From an uncultured Bacilli bacterium (lineage in GTDB: Bacteria > Bacillota_I > Bacilli_A > RF39 > UBA660), in the NCBI GenBank assembly GCA_947630945.1, contig CANRJN010000007.1:1-32839 (forward strand): a stretch of 32,839 bases of DNA, written 5' to 3'. Below are positions 23,488-30,303 of the stretch, one piece after another. Numbering within the stretch: the first letter of the stretch is position 1; each line of letters starts with the position of its first letter. The position numbers were made by a program, and so were the translations under genes. Under the pieces are notes generated by a model. It searched no databases. It saw only the letters and a program-made list of their open reading frames with translations, and was not told where the DNA came from.

Positions 23488-24396
23488 ATGAAAAATAAAA
23501 TTGTTTTAATTGGTTGTGGAAATGTAGGTATGGCTTATGCTTATGCTCTTGTTAATCAAAAAGTATATGTAGATGAACTTATATTAATTGATATTAATAA
23601 AGATAAAGTTATGGGAGAAGTAATGGATTTAAATCATTGTCTTGCATATAGTCCATCTAAAATAAAAGTAAAAGTTGGAGATTATAGTGATTGCAAGGAT
23701 GCTAAAATTGTAGCAATTGCTGCTGGGGCTAATCAAGAAGTGGGAGAGACTAGAATGGACTTAATATATAAAAATAGTAAAATATTTAAAAGTATCATTG
23801 ATAATGTTAAATCTAGTGGCTTTGATGGAATATATTTAGTAGCAACTAATCCCTTAGATGTAATGACTTATATTACTTTAAAATATAGTGAATCTCCAAA
23901 TGAAAAAGTTATCGGAACAGGAACAGCACTTGATACAGCAAGACTTAGGTATATACTAAGTGAAAAAACAGGAGTATGTTCAAAAGATATAGATGCATAT
24001 GTTATAGGTGAGCATGGAGATAGTGAATTTATTCCTTGGAGTACAGCAAATATAGCATTTAGTAATATATCAAATTATTTAAGTCAAAATGAAATGCTTA
24101 AAATAGAAAATGAGGTTAGAAATTCTGCATATGAAATAATTAAAAGAAAAGGTGCTACGGCATATGGTATAGGGGTTTGTATGGTTAGAATTACAAATGC
24201 TATACTTGAAAATAAAAATATAATATTAGCGGTATCTAGTTATGATAAAAAACATAAAATATGTATTTCAACCCCAGCAGTAGTTGGTGAAGATGGAGTA
24301 AAAGGTAAAATATTTATGCCATTAAACAAAGATGAAGAAAATAAATTATTAAATTCAATCAATGTTATAAAAGATGCAATATCTAAAATAGAATAA
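23488..24396 (+). CDS. ldh: L-lactate dehydrogenase
   Basis: 302 residues; NADH-dependent reduction of pyruvate to L-lactate, regenerating NAD+ in fermentation. The Rossmann start is GCGNVGMA. The active-site loop GANQEVGETR has Gln83, which favours pyruvate over oxaloacetate (malate dehydrogenases have Arg there), and Arg89. NPLDVMTYI, GTALDTARLR with the substrate-binding Arg, and the catalytic His176 in IGEHGDSE are all present. Length is slightly below the usual 310-320. GAGAGG precedes the ATG. It suggests a fermentative metabolism. Confidence 0.95.
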   Translation: MKNKIVLIGCGNVGMAYAYALVNQKVYVDELILIDINKDKVMGEVMDLNHCLAYSPSKIKVKVGDYSDCKDAKIVAIAAGANQEVGETRMDLIYKNSKIFKSIIDNVKSSGFDGIYLVATNPLDVMTYITLKYSESPNEKVIGTGTALDTARLRYILSEKTGVCSKDIDAYVIGEHGDSEFIPWSTANIAFSNISNYLSQNEMLKIENEVRNSAYEIIKRKGATAYGIGVCMVRITNAILENKNIILAVSSYDKKHKICISTPAVVGEDGVKGKIFMPLNKDEENKLLNSINVIKDAISKIE

Positions 24397-24450
24397 AAAC
24401 TAACTTGACCTTAAATATTACATTTATTATAATTATTATAGTGAAGATAT

Positions 24451-25737
24451 ATGAAAGAAAGATACGTTAAATTTTTTAAAAAGAATGTAGTAGTACTTGT
24501 AATATTATTAATAGTAGTATGTTTTTCATTTGGAATATCTTATTCAAATTTTATTTTTAATTCAAATAATCATAGAGCCGTAGAAATGCATGTAAATAAA
24601 TTAAAATATAATATCAAAATAAATAATACACTTACAAATAAAATAGATGTACCATCTGGAAATAGTGTTATAAATATAGAAATTGAATCATTAAATAATG
24701 TTGATACTTATTTTAAATTATTAACATTAAAAAGTGATTATTTAGATATATATTATTTAGATCAAAAACCAAATGATAAAATTAATTCAAATAATAAAAT
24801 TATAGTTAAATTGTTTATATCAAATAAAACAAATAATAATGTATCATGTGAATTTTTAGTATCTGGTGGTTATATAAATAATAGTATAGATGATATTAAT
24901 GTTCCTAATAATTATCAAGAAATTATTAACAAAATTAGTGTGGGAGATAATTTTGAATATAAAATTGATGATAAAACTTATAATTTAAATTATGATTTTT
25001 TAGATAATATAGAATTACATTCAATTAATAATGGATTTAGAATACTTAATGTAAATGATGATGGAAGTATTGATTTAATATCAAATGAAAGTGTAAGTAT
25101 AAATTCATTAAAATTTAAAGGTGCTAAATCTTATAATAATATAATTTATATTTTAAATACTATTTTAAATGAATTATATAGTTCTAAATATAGTGTAAAT
25201 GTAAGAAATATAAATATAAATGATATAAATAAATATATGAAATCAAATTTAGAAATATATAGTAATAATATTAAAACATATACAAATCAAAATAATATTT
25301 ATATTCCAAGTTTATATGAAAATGAAATAGGAAGTATTATAAATAATCAACATTTAAATGGTAAAGTTGATAAAAGTGAAAATAGTAGTTTTATTGATTC
25401 AAATTATAAAATTGTAAATACAATTACATTAAAAGAAATGAATAAATTAAATAATATAGTAGAAGATAATTTTAAATCATACATTTATTATGAATTATTT
25501 ATAGAAAAAGATAACAAATATTATAATCCATATTATGTATTAACAAGATATAGTGATACTAGTGAAGATAATATATTATTTGGAATATTTGGTATAAAAA
25601 ATGATGAGTTATATAAATCTAATTTATATGATAGTAATAATAATGAATATGAAAGCAGTTTATTTGTAAGACCAATTATTAGAATATCTAATAAAGTAAA
25701 TATTTATTTAGATAAAAATATTTTTAAAATAAATTAA
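24451..25737 (+). CDS. Secreted/anchored surface protein, two beta-rich regions
   Basis: 428 residues; no firmly recognised family. A signal/anchor segment (about 10-33, VVVLVILLIVVCFSFGISYSNF) resembles that of the TasA-like protein at 8505. Residues about 40-165 look like an Ig-like beta-domain, ending NNVSCEFLVSGGYINNS. The second half has FRILNVNDDGSIDLISNES and ends SLFVRPIIRISNKVNIYL, an arrangement I have seen in large exported proteins of gut Firmicutes (recalling DUF6273-like domains; unverified). Very rich in Asn, Ile, Tyr and Lys. The ribosome site (GTGAAGATAT) is weak. It lies 120 bp before the first pilin gene, which has its own promoter. Confidence 0.6.
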   Translation: MKERYVKFFKKNVVVLVILLIVVCFSFGISYSNFIFNSNNHRAVEMHVNKLKYNIKINNTLTNKIDVPSGNSVINIEIESLNNVDTYFKLLTLKSDYLDIYYLDQKPNDKINSNNKIIVKLFISNKTNNNVSCEFLVSGGYINNSIDDINVPNNYQEIINKISVGDNFEYKIDDKTYNLNYDFLDNIELHSINNGFRILNVNDDGSIDLISNESVSINSLKFKGAKSYNNIIYILNTILNELYSSKYSVNVRNININDINKYMKSNLEIYSNNIKTYTNQNNIYIPSLYENEIGSIINNQHLNGKVDKSENSSFIDSNYKIVNTITLKEMNKLNNIVEDNFKSYIYYELFIEKDNKYYNPYYVLTRYSDTSEDNILFGIFGIKNDELYKSNLYDSNNNEYESSLFVRPIIRISNKVNIYLDKNIFKIN

Positions 25738-25742
25738 CAAAT

Positions 25743-25772
25743 ATGTAAATTTTATATAAAAAATGTAAATTT
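25743..25772. repeat. Direct repeat ATGTAAATTT upstream of pilin promoter
   Basis: ATGTAAATTT occurs at 25743-25752 and 25763-25772, exactly 20 bp apart (two helical turns), ending 3 bp before the -35. The related ATGTAAAATTT occurs at 32543-32553 ahead of the second pilin promoter. A shared regulator site is possible; AT richness makes chance plausible. Confidence 0.35.
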
Positions 25773-25775
25773 ATC

Positions 25776-25805
25776 TTGATATATACATATAAAATTTGTT
25801 AAAAT
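25776..25805 (+). promoter_or_regulatory. Promoter of the first pilin-like gene
   Basis: TTGATA (25776-25781), then TTAAAA at 17 bp or TAAAAT at 18 bp (25800-25805). Transcription near 25812 leaves a 45-nt leader with a purine-rich AAGGAAAGGAAGAG unusually far (about 15 nt) from the ATG. Confidence 0.6.
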
Positions 25806-25857
25806 TATATTGATGATAGGGTAAACCTAGAAGGAAAGGAAGAGTGAAAATAAAATT

Positions 25858-26265
25858 ATGAAAAAGAAAGGATTTACATTAGTAGAGTTACTAGCAGTAA
25901 TTGCAATCTTAGCAATATTAGTAATTATCGCGTTACCAAATGTACTTAGTATGTTTAGACAAGCAAAAGAAAATTCATTTAAGGAAGAAGCACAAAAATT
26001 ATTCCAAACAGCAGAAACAGCATACATTAATAGTGCTATGGGATCATCTGAAGTTACTTGTTTCTCAGATTCAGGTACAAATAAATTAGATCTTACTGGT
26101 AGAAGTCTTACATATAGAGTAGATTTTACAAACGGAAAAATTTCTACTATTCAAGTAACAGATGGTACTTATAATGTTAGTAAAACTAATGCTGATGGTT
26201 TAAAAGTTACTGACATTGATACTGTTAATTCAGGTAATTTAACTATTACTCAATGTGGCGCGTAA
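25858..26265 (+). CDS. Type IV pilin-like (class III signal) protein
   Basis: 135 residues. Prepilin signal: KKKG|FTLVELLAVIAILAILVIIALPNV, with cleavage by a prepilin peptidase after Gly5, N-terminal Phe and Glu at +5. A long alpha-helix continues to about residue 60 and a small C-terminal domain follows. Cys68 and Cys133 could form the C-terminal disulphide loop typical of pilins. It resembles ComGC-type pseudopilins or Gram-positive major pilins; no assembly ATPase or prepilin peptidase gene is in the window. Its N-terminal 30 residues are nearly identical to those of the gene at 32625, so the two are paralogues. Ends with a strong terminator, as a single-gene unit with good codon use, suggesting high expression. 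Confidence 0.85.
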   Translation: MKKKGFTLVELLAVIAILAILVIIALPNVLSMFRQAKENSFKEEAQKLFQTAETAYINSAMGSSEVTCFSDSGTNKLDLTGRSLTYRVDFTNGKISTIQVTDGTYNVSKTNADGLKVTDIDTVNSGNLTITQCGA

Positions 26266-26297
26266 AATAAAAAGACTTAAACGTCTTTTTTATTTTG
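26264..26297. terminator. Bidirectional terminator between pilin and helD
   Basis: AAAATAAAAAGAC and GTCTTTTTTATTTT flank a TTAAAC loop. The A and T runs on either side make it work in both directions, ending the pilin transcript and the convergent helD transcript. Confidence 0.8.
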
Positions 26298-26305
26298 CCC
26301 AAAAA

Positions 26306-28342
26306 TTAATTTTGATTATAAATTATTAAATAGTGTTCACTTCTAGTACAAGCAACATAATATAAATATCTTTCATCATAACTATATTTATTATTTTTAT
26401 CTGTATAAATGATACTAGCATCAAATTCTAATCCTTTTGACATATAAGATGGAATTACAATAAGTTTTCTTGAAAATTTATTTGAATTATTTCTAATTAA
26501 AACTAAATCCTTAAAATCATTAATTAATAATTTATAAATTTTAGTTGCTTCTATATCATCTTTTGTTATTATTGCAATACTTTTATTATTTTCGATTAAA
26601 TTATTTATATCATTTGTAAGTTGCTCTTTTAAATTATTTTCACTTTTAAATATTACAGGTATATGTGTATCTCTTCTAATTGCTGATACCAAATTTAATC
26701 CTAATATTTTATTTGTATGTTCTATTATTTCAGGACTAGATCTATAAGTTTTATTAAGTTCTATATAATTTACAGAATCATTAAATACCATTTTTAAATC
26801 TTCAAGTGATTTGTATTGATAATAAGGATTAATAGTTTGATTAATATCACCAAGTATTGTAAATTTACTTTTTTTAAGTATTTTTTTAAGAAGTATATAT
26901 TGAAGTATATTATAATCTTGTGCTTCATCTATAATAGTTTGTTCAATTGTATAATCATTACCTAAAAACATAAGTAAACTTTTCATATATACAAATAAAC
27001 AAGCATCTTCAAAAGATATATTTTTTTCATTCAATTTATTTAAATATGAATCTGGTATTTCTTTTTTATAAGCATTTTTAAATTCGAGACTTTTATAAAA
27101 ATTCTTATATATTTCTTTCATATCAGTTTTTATATTTAATATTTCTTTTAACCATTTCTTTATTTGCTTTGCTTTTGACTTATTACCTCTAAATTCCATC
27201 TCTGATATTTTAATTGATATTTCATCTAATCTTTCAAATAGTGGAAGGGATGAGTATCTTTCTTTTAAATAATAATTTAATTTATCTTTTTCAATATATA
27301 AATCTCTATTAAAAATATCACTAGTAAATGATGCCTCACTTGTATAATTTTTAATGTATTCTTCCATTACACTAATTATTTCATTTGATTGTTTAAATTT
27401 AATTAAATCAGTAAATGTTTCTTCATATTTATAATATCTTTCAATGAATGAAGTGAATGATTCAATAGATTTATATTCTGTTATATATGTTTCTAAAAAA
27501 TCACTAAATGTTGTTTCTTTTGTATTTTCTTCGCCTAGTTCTGGAAGTACATTAGATATATATTCACTAAATACTTGATTAGGCGCAAATATTAAAACTT
27601 TATCACTTGTTAAATTTTTAATTTTATAAAGTAGGAATGCAATTCTATGAAGAGCAACTGATGTTTTACCAGAGCCAGCAATACCTTGAACTATTAAATT
27701 TTTATCTTTAACATTTCTAATAATTGAGTTTTGTTCTGTTTGAATAGTATTAACAATATTTTTCATATGTTCATCTGTTTTACTAGCAAGTACTTCTTGT
27801 AACATTTCATCTTGAACATTAAGTTTTGAATCAAATACTCTTTTTATTTTAGAGTCTTCAATTGTAAATTGTCTTTTATTATGTAAGTATCCATTAATTA
27901 TTCCACCAGGTGCTTCATATGAAACCTCCCCTGGCTCATAATCATAAAATATACTTGATATTGGTGCTCTCCAATCATAGATTATATTTTCATCTTTATC
28001 TGTAAGATAGGTAAGACCAATATAAATGTCATTAATGCAATCATCACTTTCAAATGTTATTTTAGCAAAATAAGGCGAGTTTTGAATTTTATAAAGTTTC
28101 ATATAATATTTTGCTTTTACTTCAAGATCTTCAATTTCTTTGTTATTGTTAGATACAATAGTTTTCATTTCACTAGGATCGAGTTCACTTCTTGTATCCC
28201 AAATAAATTTTTTAAATTCTTGTTGCTTTTCTTCACTATCGTATAAGTCTTGTGCCAAATTAGAGATTTGCTCTCTTAAAAGTTTAGTAGTTAATTCTAG
28301 ATGTTTATTTTCTTTTTCGAATTCTTCTTTACTTAAATTCAT
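26306..28342 (-). CDS. helD: HelD-type RNA polymerase-associated helicase
   Basis: 678-residue superfamily I (UvrD/Rep-like) ATPase of the HelD family, which in Firmicutes removes RNA polymerase from stalled or post-termination complexes. The N-terminal charged coiled coil (about 1-85) is the HelD arm that enters the polymerase channel. Then come YIGLTYL and IYDWRAPISSIFYDYEPG, typical of HelD; Walker A GIAGSGKTS (220-228); motif II TIIDEAQDYN; NKTYRSS; SYMSKGLEFD; and YVACTRSEHYLII. At 678 it is shorter than B. subtilis HelD (774). GGAGG 4-5 nt before the ATG. Divergent from the MFS gene, convergent with the pilin. Confidence 0.93.
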   Translation of the reverse strand: MNLSKEEFEKENKHLELTTKLLREQISNLAQDLYDSEEKQQEFKKFIWDTRSELDPSEMKTIVSNNNKEIEDLEVKAKYYMKLYKIQNSPYFAKITFESDDCINDIYIGLTYLTDKDENIIYDWRAPISSIFYDYEPGEVSYEAPGGIINGYLHNKRQFTIEDSKIKRVFDSKLNVQDEMLQEVLASKTDEHMKNIVNTIQTEQNSIIRNVKDKNLIVQGIAGSGKTSVALHRIAFLLYKIKNLTSDKVLIFAPNQVFSEYISNVLPELGEENTKETTFSDFLETYITEYKSIESFTSFIERYYKYEETFTDLIKFKQSNEIISVMEEYIKNYTSEASFTSDIFNRDLYIEKDKLNYYLKERYSSLPLFERLDEISIKISEMEFRGNKSKAKQIKKWLKEILNIKTDMKEIYKNFYKSLEFKNAYKKEIPDSYLNKLNEKNISFEDACLFVYMKSLLMFLGNDYTIEQTIIDEAQDYNILQYILLKKILKKSKFTILGDINQTINPYYQYKSLEDLKMVFNDSVNYIELNKTYRSSPEIIEHTNKILGLNLVSAIRRDTHIPVIFKSENNLKEQLTNDINNLIENNKSIAIITKDDIEATKIYKLLINDFKDLVLIRNNSNKFSRKLIVIPSYMSKGLEFDASIIYTDKNNKYSYDERYLYYVACTRSEHYLIIYNQN

Positions 28343-28390
28343 TTTTCCTCCATAAACAATCTATTGAATAAAATTAACAGTCTGGAAAAA

Positions 28391-28419
28391 ATATTACCAA
28401 AATTGTAGATAATTGTCAA
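28391..28419 (-). promoter_or_regulatory. Promoter of helD
   Basis: On the minus strand TTGACA (28419-28414), a 17-bp spacer and TAATAT (28396-28391), leaving a leader of about 40 nt. Confidence 0.75.
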
Positions 28420-28429
28420 TAAATTATAA

Positions 28430-28458
28430 TTGATTTAATTTAATAATTTAGTTATACT
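28430..28458 (+). promoter_or_regulatory. Promoter of the MFS gene
   Basis: TTGATT (28430-28435), a 17-bp spacer and TATACT (28453-28458), 18 bp before the ATG. Divergent from the helD promoter, 10 bp away. Confidence 0.7.
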
Positions 28459-28476
28459 TTATTTAAGGTAGTGAAT

Positions 28477-29643
28477 ATGAAAAAACAAAATATTTTATTT
28501 AATAATGAAAAAGTGTTAATGTTTGTACTTGCTTTTATGTCATTTTCTATTGGCATATGGACTAATTATCGAAGTATGTGGCTTGAAAGTATTAATTATA
28601 ATGTACAAACTATTAGTAGAATACTTTCTGTCGCGCTCACATGCAGTTCTATAATTGCATTTATTATAAGTTTGTTTTCATCAAAAATTAAAGTTAAAAA
28701 TGTAATACTTTTATCTATATTTTTAAGAATAGTATCATTTATATTTTTATTAGTTTTAAAAGATGATTTTATGATTAAAACTTGTATGTTACTTACAATA
28801 ATGTGTGAAGTAATATTTACTATATCTTTTTATCCATTACTTTCAAATGTTAGTAAAACGGATGAATCTTATAAAAGAAAAACAATAATTGATTATTTTG
28901 CAAAAGATGCTGGTATTATTATATGTGGTCTTTTAATAGGTGTTAGTTTTGGTAAATATATTTTTGATTATAATGGATGCTTATTATTATCATTAATTTC
29001 TTCAATAATATCATTTATATTTTTAATACTTATTAAAGATATTGAAAGTAATAAAAATGAGATAAGTTTAAAAAATTCATTTATTAAAATATTCTCATCT
29101 AAAATAAATAATATATTTTTATTTAATCAATTAGTAATTAATATATCTTATGGAATAGTATTTGATTTAATAGTATTATTACTTGTAAATTATGTAGGAT
29201 TTGATGTTTCAATTGCGTCAATATTTATAATACTTTCTAATTTACTTGGTAGTATTTTAACTTCCATATTTAATAAATTTAGTAATAAATTATCAGGTAG
29301 TATAAGTACAATTATTAAATTTGGAACAAGAAGTTTTGGATATTTTCTTGCATTTTTATTAAATAATAGTTATGGCTTTGTTATTGCTATTTTGATTGCT
29401 CTTGTAACAACTAGAATATTAGAAGATAAAGTAACAGGTGTATATTTAAGAAAAATAGATACTGATAGTCAGTTCTTATTTGAAAATATAAGATATTTTA
29501 TAGCAAGTATAGCAGAGGGAATAGGTGTGTTTTTAGCAGGACTATTATTACTTAGTTCATTTAAAATATTATTTTTCTTTGCATCCTTTGTAACTTTAAT
29601 TCAAACTTTAATACAACTTTATTTAGAAAAAATAAATAAATAA
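28477..29643 (+). CDS. Major facilitator superfamily-like transporter
   Basis: 388 residues with about 11-12 hydrophobic segments in two halves separated by a charged loop near 180-200 (KDIESNKNEISLK). The layout fits the MFS fold; the loop 2-3 signature GxxxDRxGRR is not clear, so substrate and direction cannot be assigned. The segment TTRILEDKVTGVYLRKID between later helices is charged and conserved-looking. The track starts at GTG 28471; AAGG at 8 nt fits ATG 28477 better. It has its own promoter. The stop codon adjoins the T-tract side of the candidate minus-strand RNA, so no plus-strand terminator is obvious. Confidence 0.75.
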   Translation: MKKQNILFNNEKVLMFVLAFMSFSIGIWTNYRSMWLESINYNVQTISRILSVALTCSSIIAFIISLFSSKIKVKNVILLSIFLRIVSFIFLLVLKDDFMIKTCMLLTIMCEVIFTISFYPLLSNVSKTDESYKRKTIIDYFAKDAGIIICGLLIGVSFGKYIFDYNGCLLLSLISSIISFIFLILIKDIESNKNEISLKNSFIKIFSSKINNIFLFNQLVINISYGIVFDLIVLLLVNYVGFDVSIASIFIILSNLLGSILTSIFNKFSNKLSGSISTIIKFGTRSFGYFLAFLLNNSYGFVIAILIALVTTRILEDKVTGVYLRKIDTDSQFLFENIRYFIASIAEGIGVFLAGLLLLSSFKILFFFASFVTLIQTLIQLYLEKINK

Positions 29644-29768
29644 AAAGAACATTTATTATGTCTTTTAAGGAAACTAATAGTTTTTCTATTAGTATTATGA
29701 ATAAAGATGTAAATCCAAATATTCATAAGTAGTGTTTTTTAAATAAAAGAAGACATATATAAATGTTC
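29636..29768 (-). ncRNA. Candidate structured small RNA, minus strand
   Basis: A three-way-junction fold. The ends close with a stem of about 20 bp (29647-29666 with 29748-29768, one bulge, one wobble). Inside are an 8-bp hairpin ACTAATAG-loop-CTATTAGT (29673-29693) and a 9-bp hairpin TTATGAATA/TATTCATAA (29695-29728) with a 16-nt loop. On the minus strand a promoter (TTTACA, 17 bp, TGC-TACACT) would start transcription at about 29768, exactly at the stem, and the closing stem ends in CTTTTTATTTATTT, as a terminator should. No ORF of note is inside. Function and family are unknown. Alternative: an AT-rich bidirectional terminator complex or a degenerate palindromic element. Confidence 0.4.
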
Positions 29769-29774
29769 ATATAT

Positions 29775-29803
29775 AGTGTAGCACAACATTTTTATTTTGT
29801 AAA
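29775..29803 (-). promoter_or_regulatory. Putative promoter of the candidate RNA
   Basis: On the minus strand TTTACA (29803-29798), a 17-bp spacer, then TACACT (29780-29775) with an extended TG one base upstream (TGCTACACT). The rest of the 29769-29858 interval holds only AT-rich sequence with a small AAAGT/ACTTT inverted repeat. Confidence 0.45.
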
Positions 29804-29858
29804 GTATAACTTTATATATTTTTAATAATAATTTAATTTAACAGCAGTAAATACGCGG

Positions 29859-29886
29859 AAAAAATCAAAAAAAGATTGATTTTTTT
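29859..29886. terminator. AT-rich hairpin before the rpsO promoter
   Basis: AAAAAATCA (29859-29867) pairs with TGATTTTTT (29877-29885), with A- and T-runs both sides. It may end read-through from the left; its right arm contains the rpsO -35. Confidence 0.45.
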
Positions 29887-29904
29887 AAATATTTATAGTA
29901 TTAT
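29876..29904 (+). promoter_or_regulatory. Promoter of rpsO-pnp
   Basis: TTGATT (29876-29881), a 17-bp spacer and TATTAT (29899-29904). Predicted start near 29911 leaves an 80-nt leader. Confidence 0.7.
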
Positions 29905-29910
29905 TAACTA

Positions 29911-29982
29911 GAAGTTGTCCCAGGTTTAGAAGACCTCTGACTCTATACTTAGGATATACGGATAATATATGAAAAGGAGGAA
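29911..29982 (+). promoter_or_regulatory. Structured leader of rpsO
   Basis: This is the only locally GC-richer part of the gap. AGGT (29922-29925) pairs with ACCT (29933-29936), extended by GTC/GAC (29917-29919, 29939-29941). Alternatively TGTCC (29916-29920) can pair with either of two GGATA copies (29952-29956, 29960-29964). The Shine-Dalgarno AAGGAGG follows. S15 represses its own mRNA through a leader in several bacteria, so an S15 autoregulatory site is plausible, not shown. Confidence 0.45.
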
Positions 29983-29991
29983 TATTTTAAA

Positions 29992-30261
29992 ATGGCTTTA
30001 AGTAAAGAAAAAAAGACTTCAATAGTAGAAGAATTTGCTAGAAATAAAAAAGATACAGGTAGTGTTGAAGTACAAGTTGCTCTTTTAACTGAAAGAATTA
30101 ATAGACTTACAGAACATATGAAAGAACACACTCATGATTATCATACTAATCGTGGATTACTTAAAATGGTAGGTAAAAGAAAAAGTTTACTTGATTATCT
30201 AAAAAGAGAAGATGTACAAAGATATCGTGAACTTATCAAAAAATTAAATTTAAGAAAGTAG
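29992..30261 (+). CDS. rpsO: 30S ribosomal protein S15
   Basis: 89 residues, the normal length. S15 binds 16S rRNA helices 20-22 and bridges to the large subunit. Conserved stretches are [41 protein letters not shown] and [12 protein letters not shown] (read in segments along the protein). AAGGAGG is 9-10 nt before the ATG; stop TAG. First gene of the rpsO-pnp pair, a linkage conserved across many bacteria. A hairpin after it probably reduces read-through to pnp. Confidence 0.98.
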   Translation: MALSKEKKTSIVEEFARNKKDTGSVEVQVALLTERINRLTEHMKEHTHDYHTNRGLLKMVGKRKSLLDYLKREDVQRYRELIKKLNLRK

Positions 30262-30284
30262 GCACTTATTTTAAGTGTCTTTTA
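30261..30284 (+). terminator. Hairpin between rpsO and pnp
   Basis: GGCACTT (30261-30267) pairs with AAGTGTC (30273-30279) with one wobble, followed by TTTTATTTT. It may be a partial terminator, since pnp starts 20 bp later and no separate pnp promoter is seen. Confidence 0.65.
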
Positions 30285-30303
30285 TTTTAAGGAAGGAGAA
30301 TTT

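Noticed and set aside
25843-25860. Five-codon GTG mini-ORF whose TGA overlaps the pilin ATG.
   Set aside because: The purine-rich ribosome site is too close to the GTG, and the unit is too short to support.
29769-29858. Possible gene or element between the candidate RNA and the rpsO hairpin.
   Set aside because: Only AT-rich sequence with one tiny inverted repeat; no ORF, tRNA or convincing motif beyond the minus-strand promoter.
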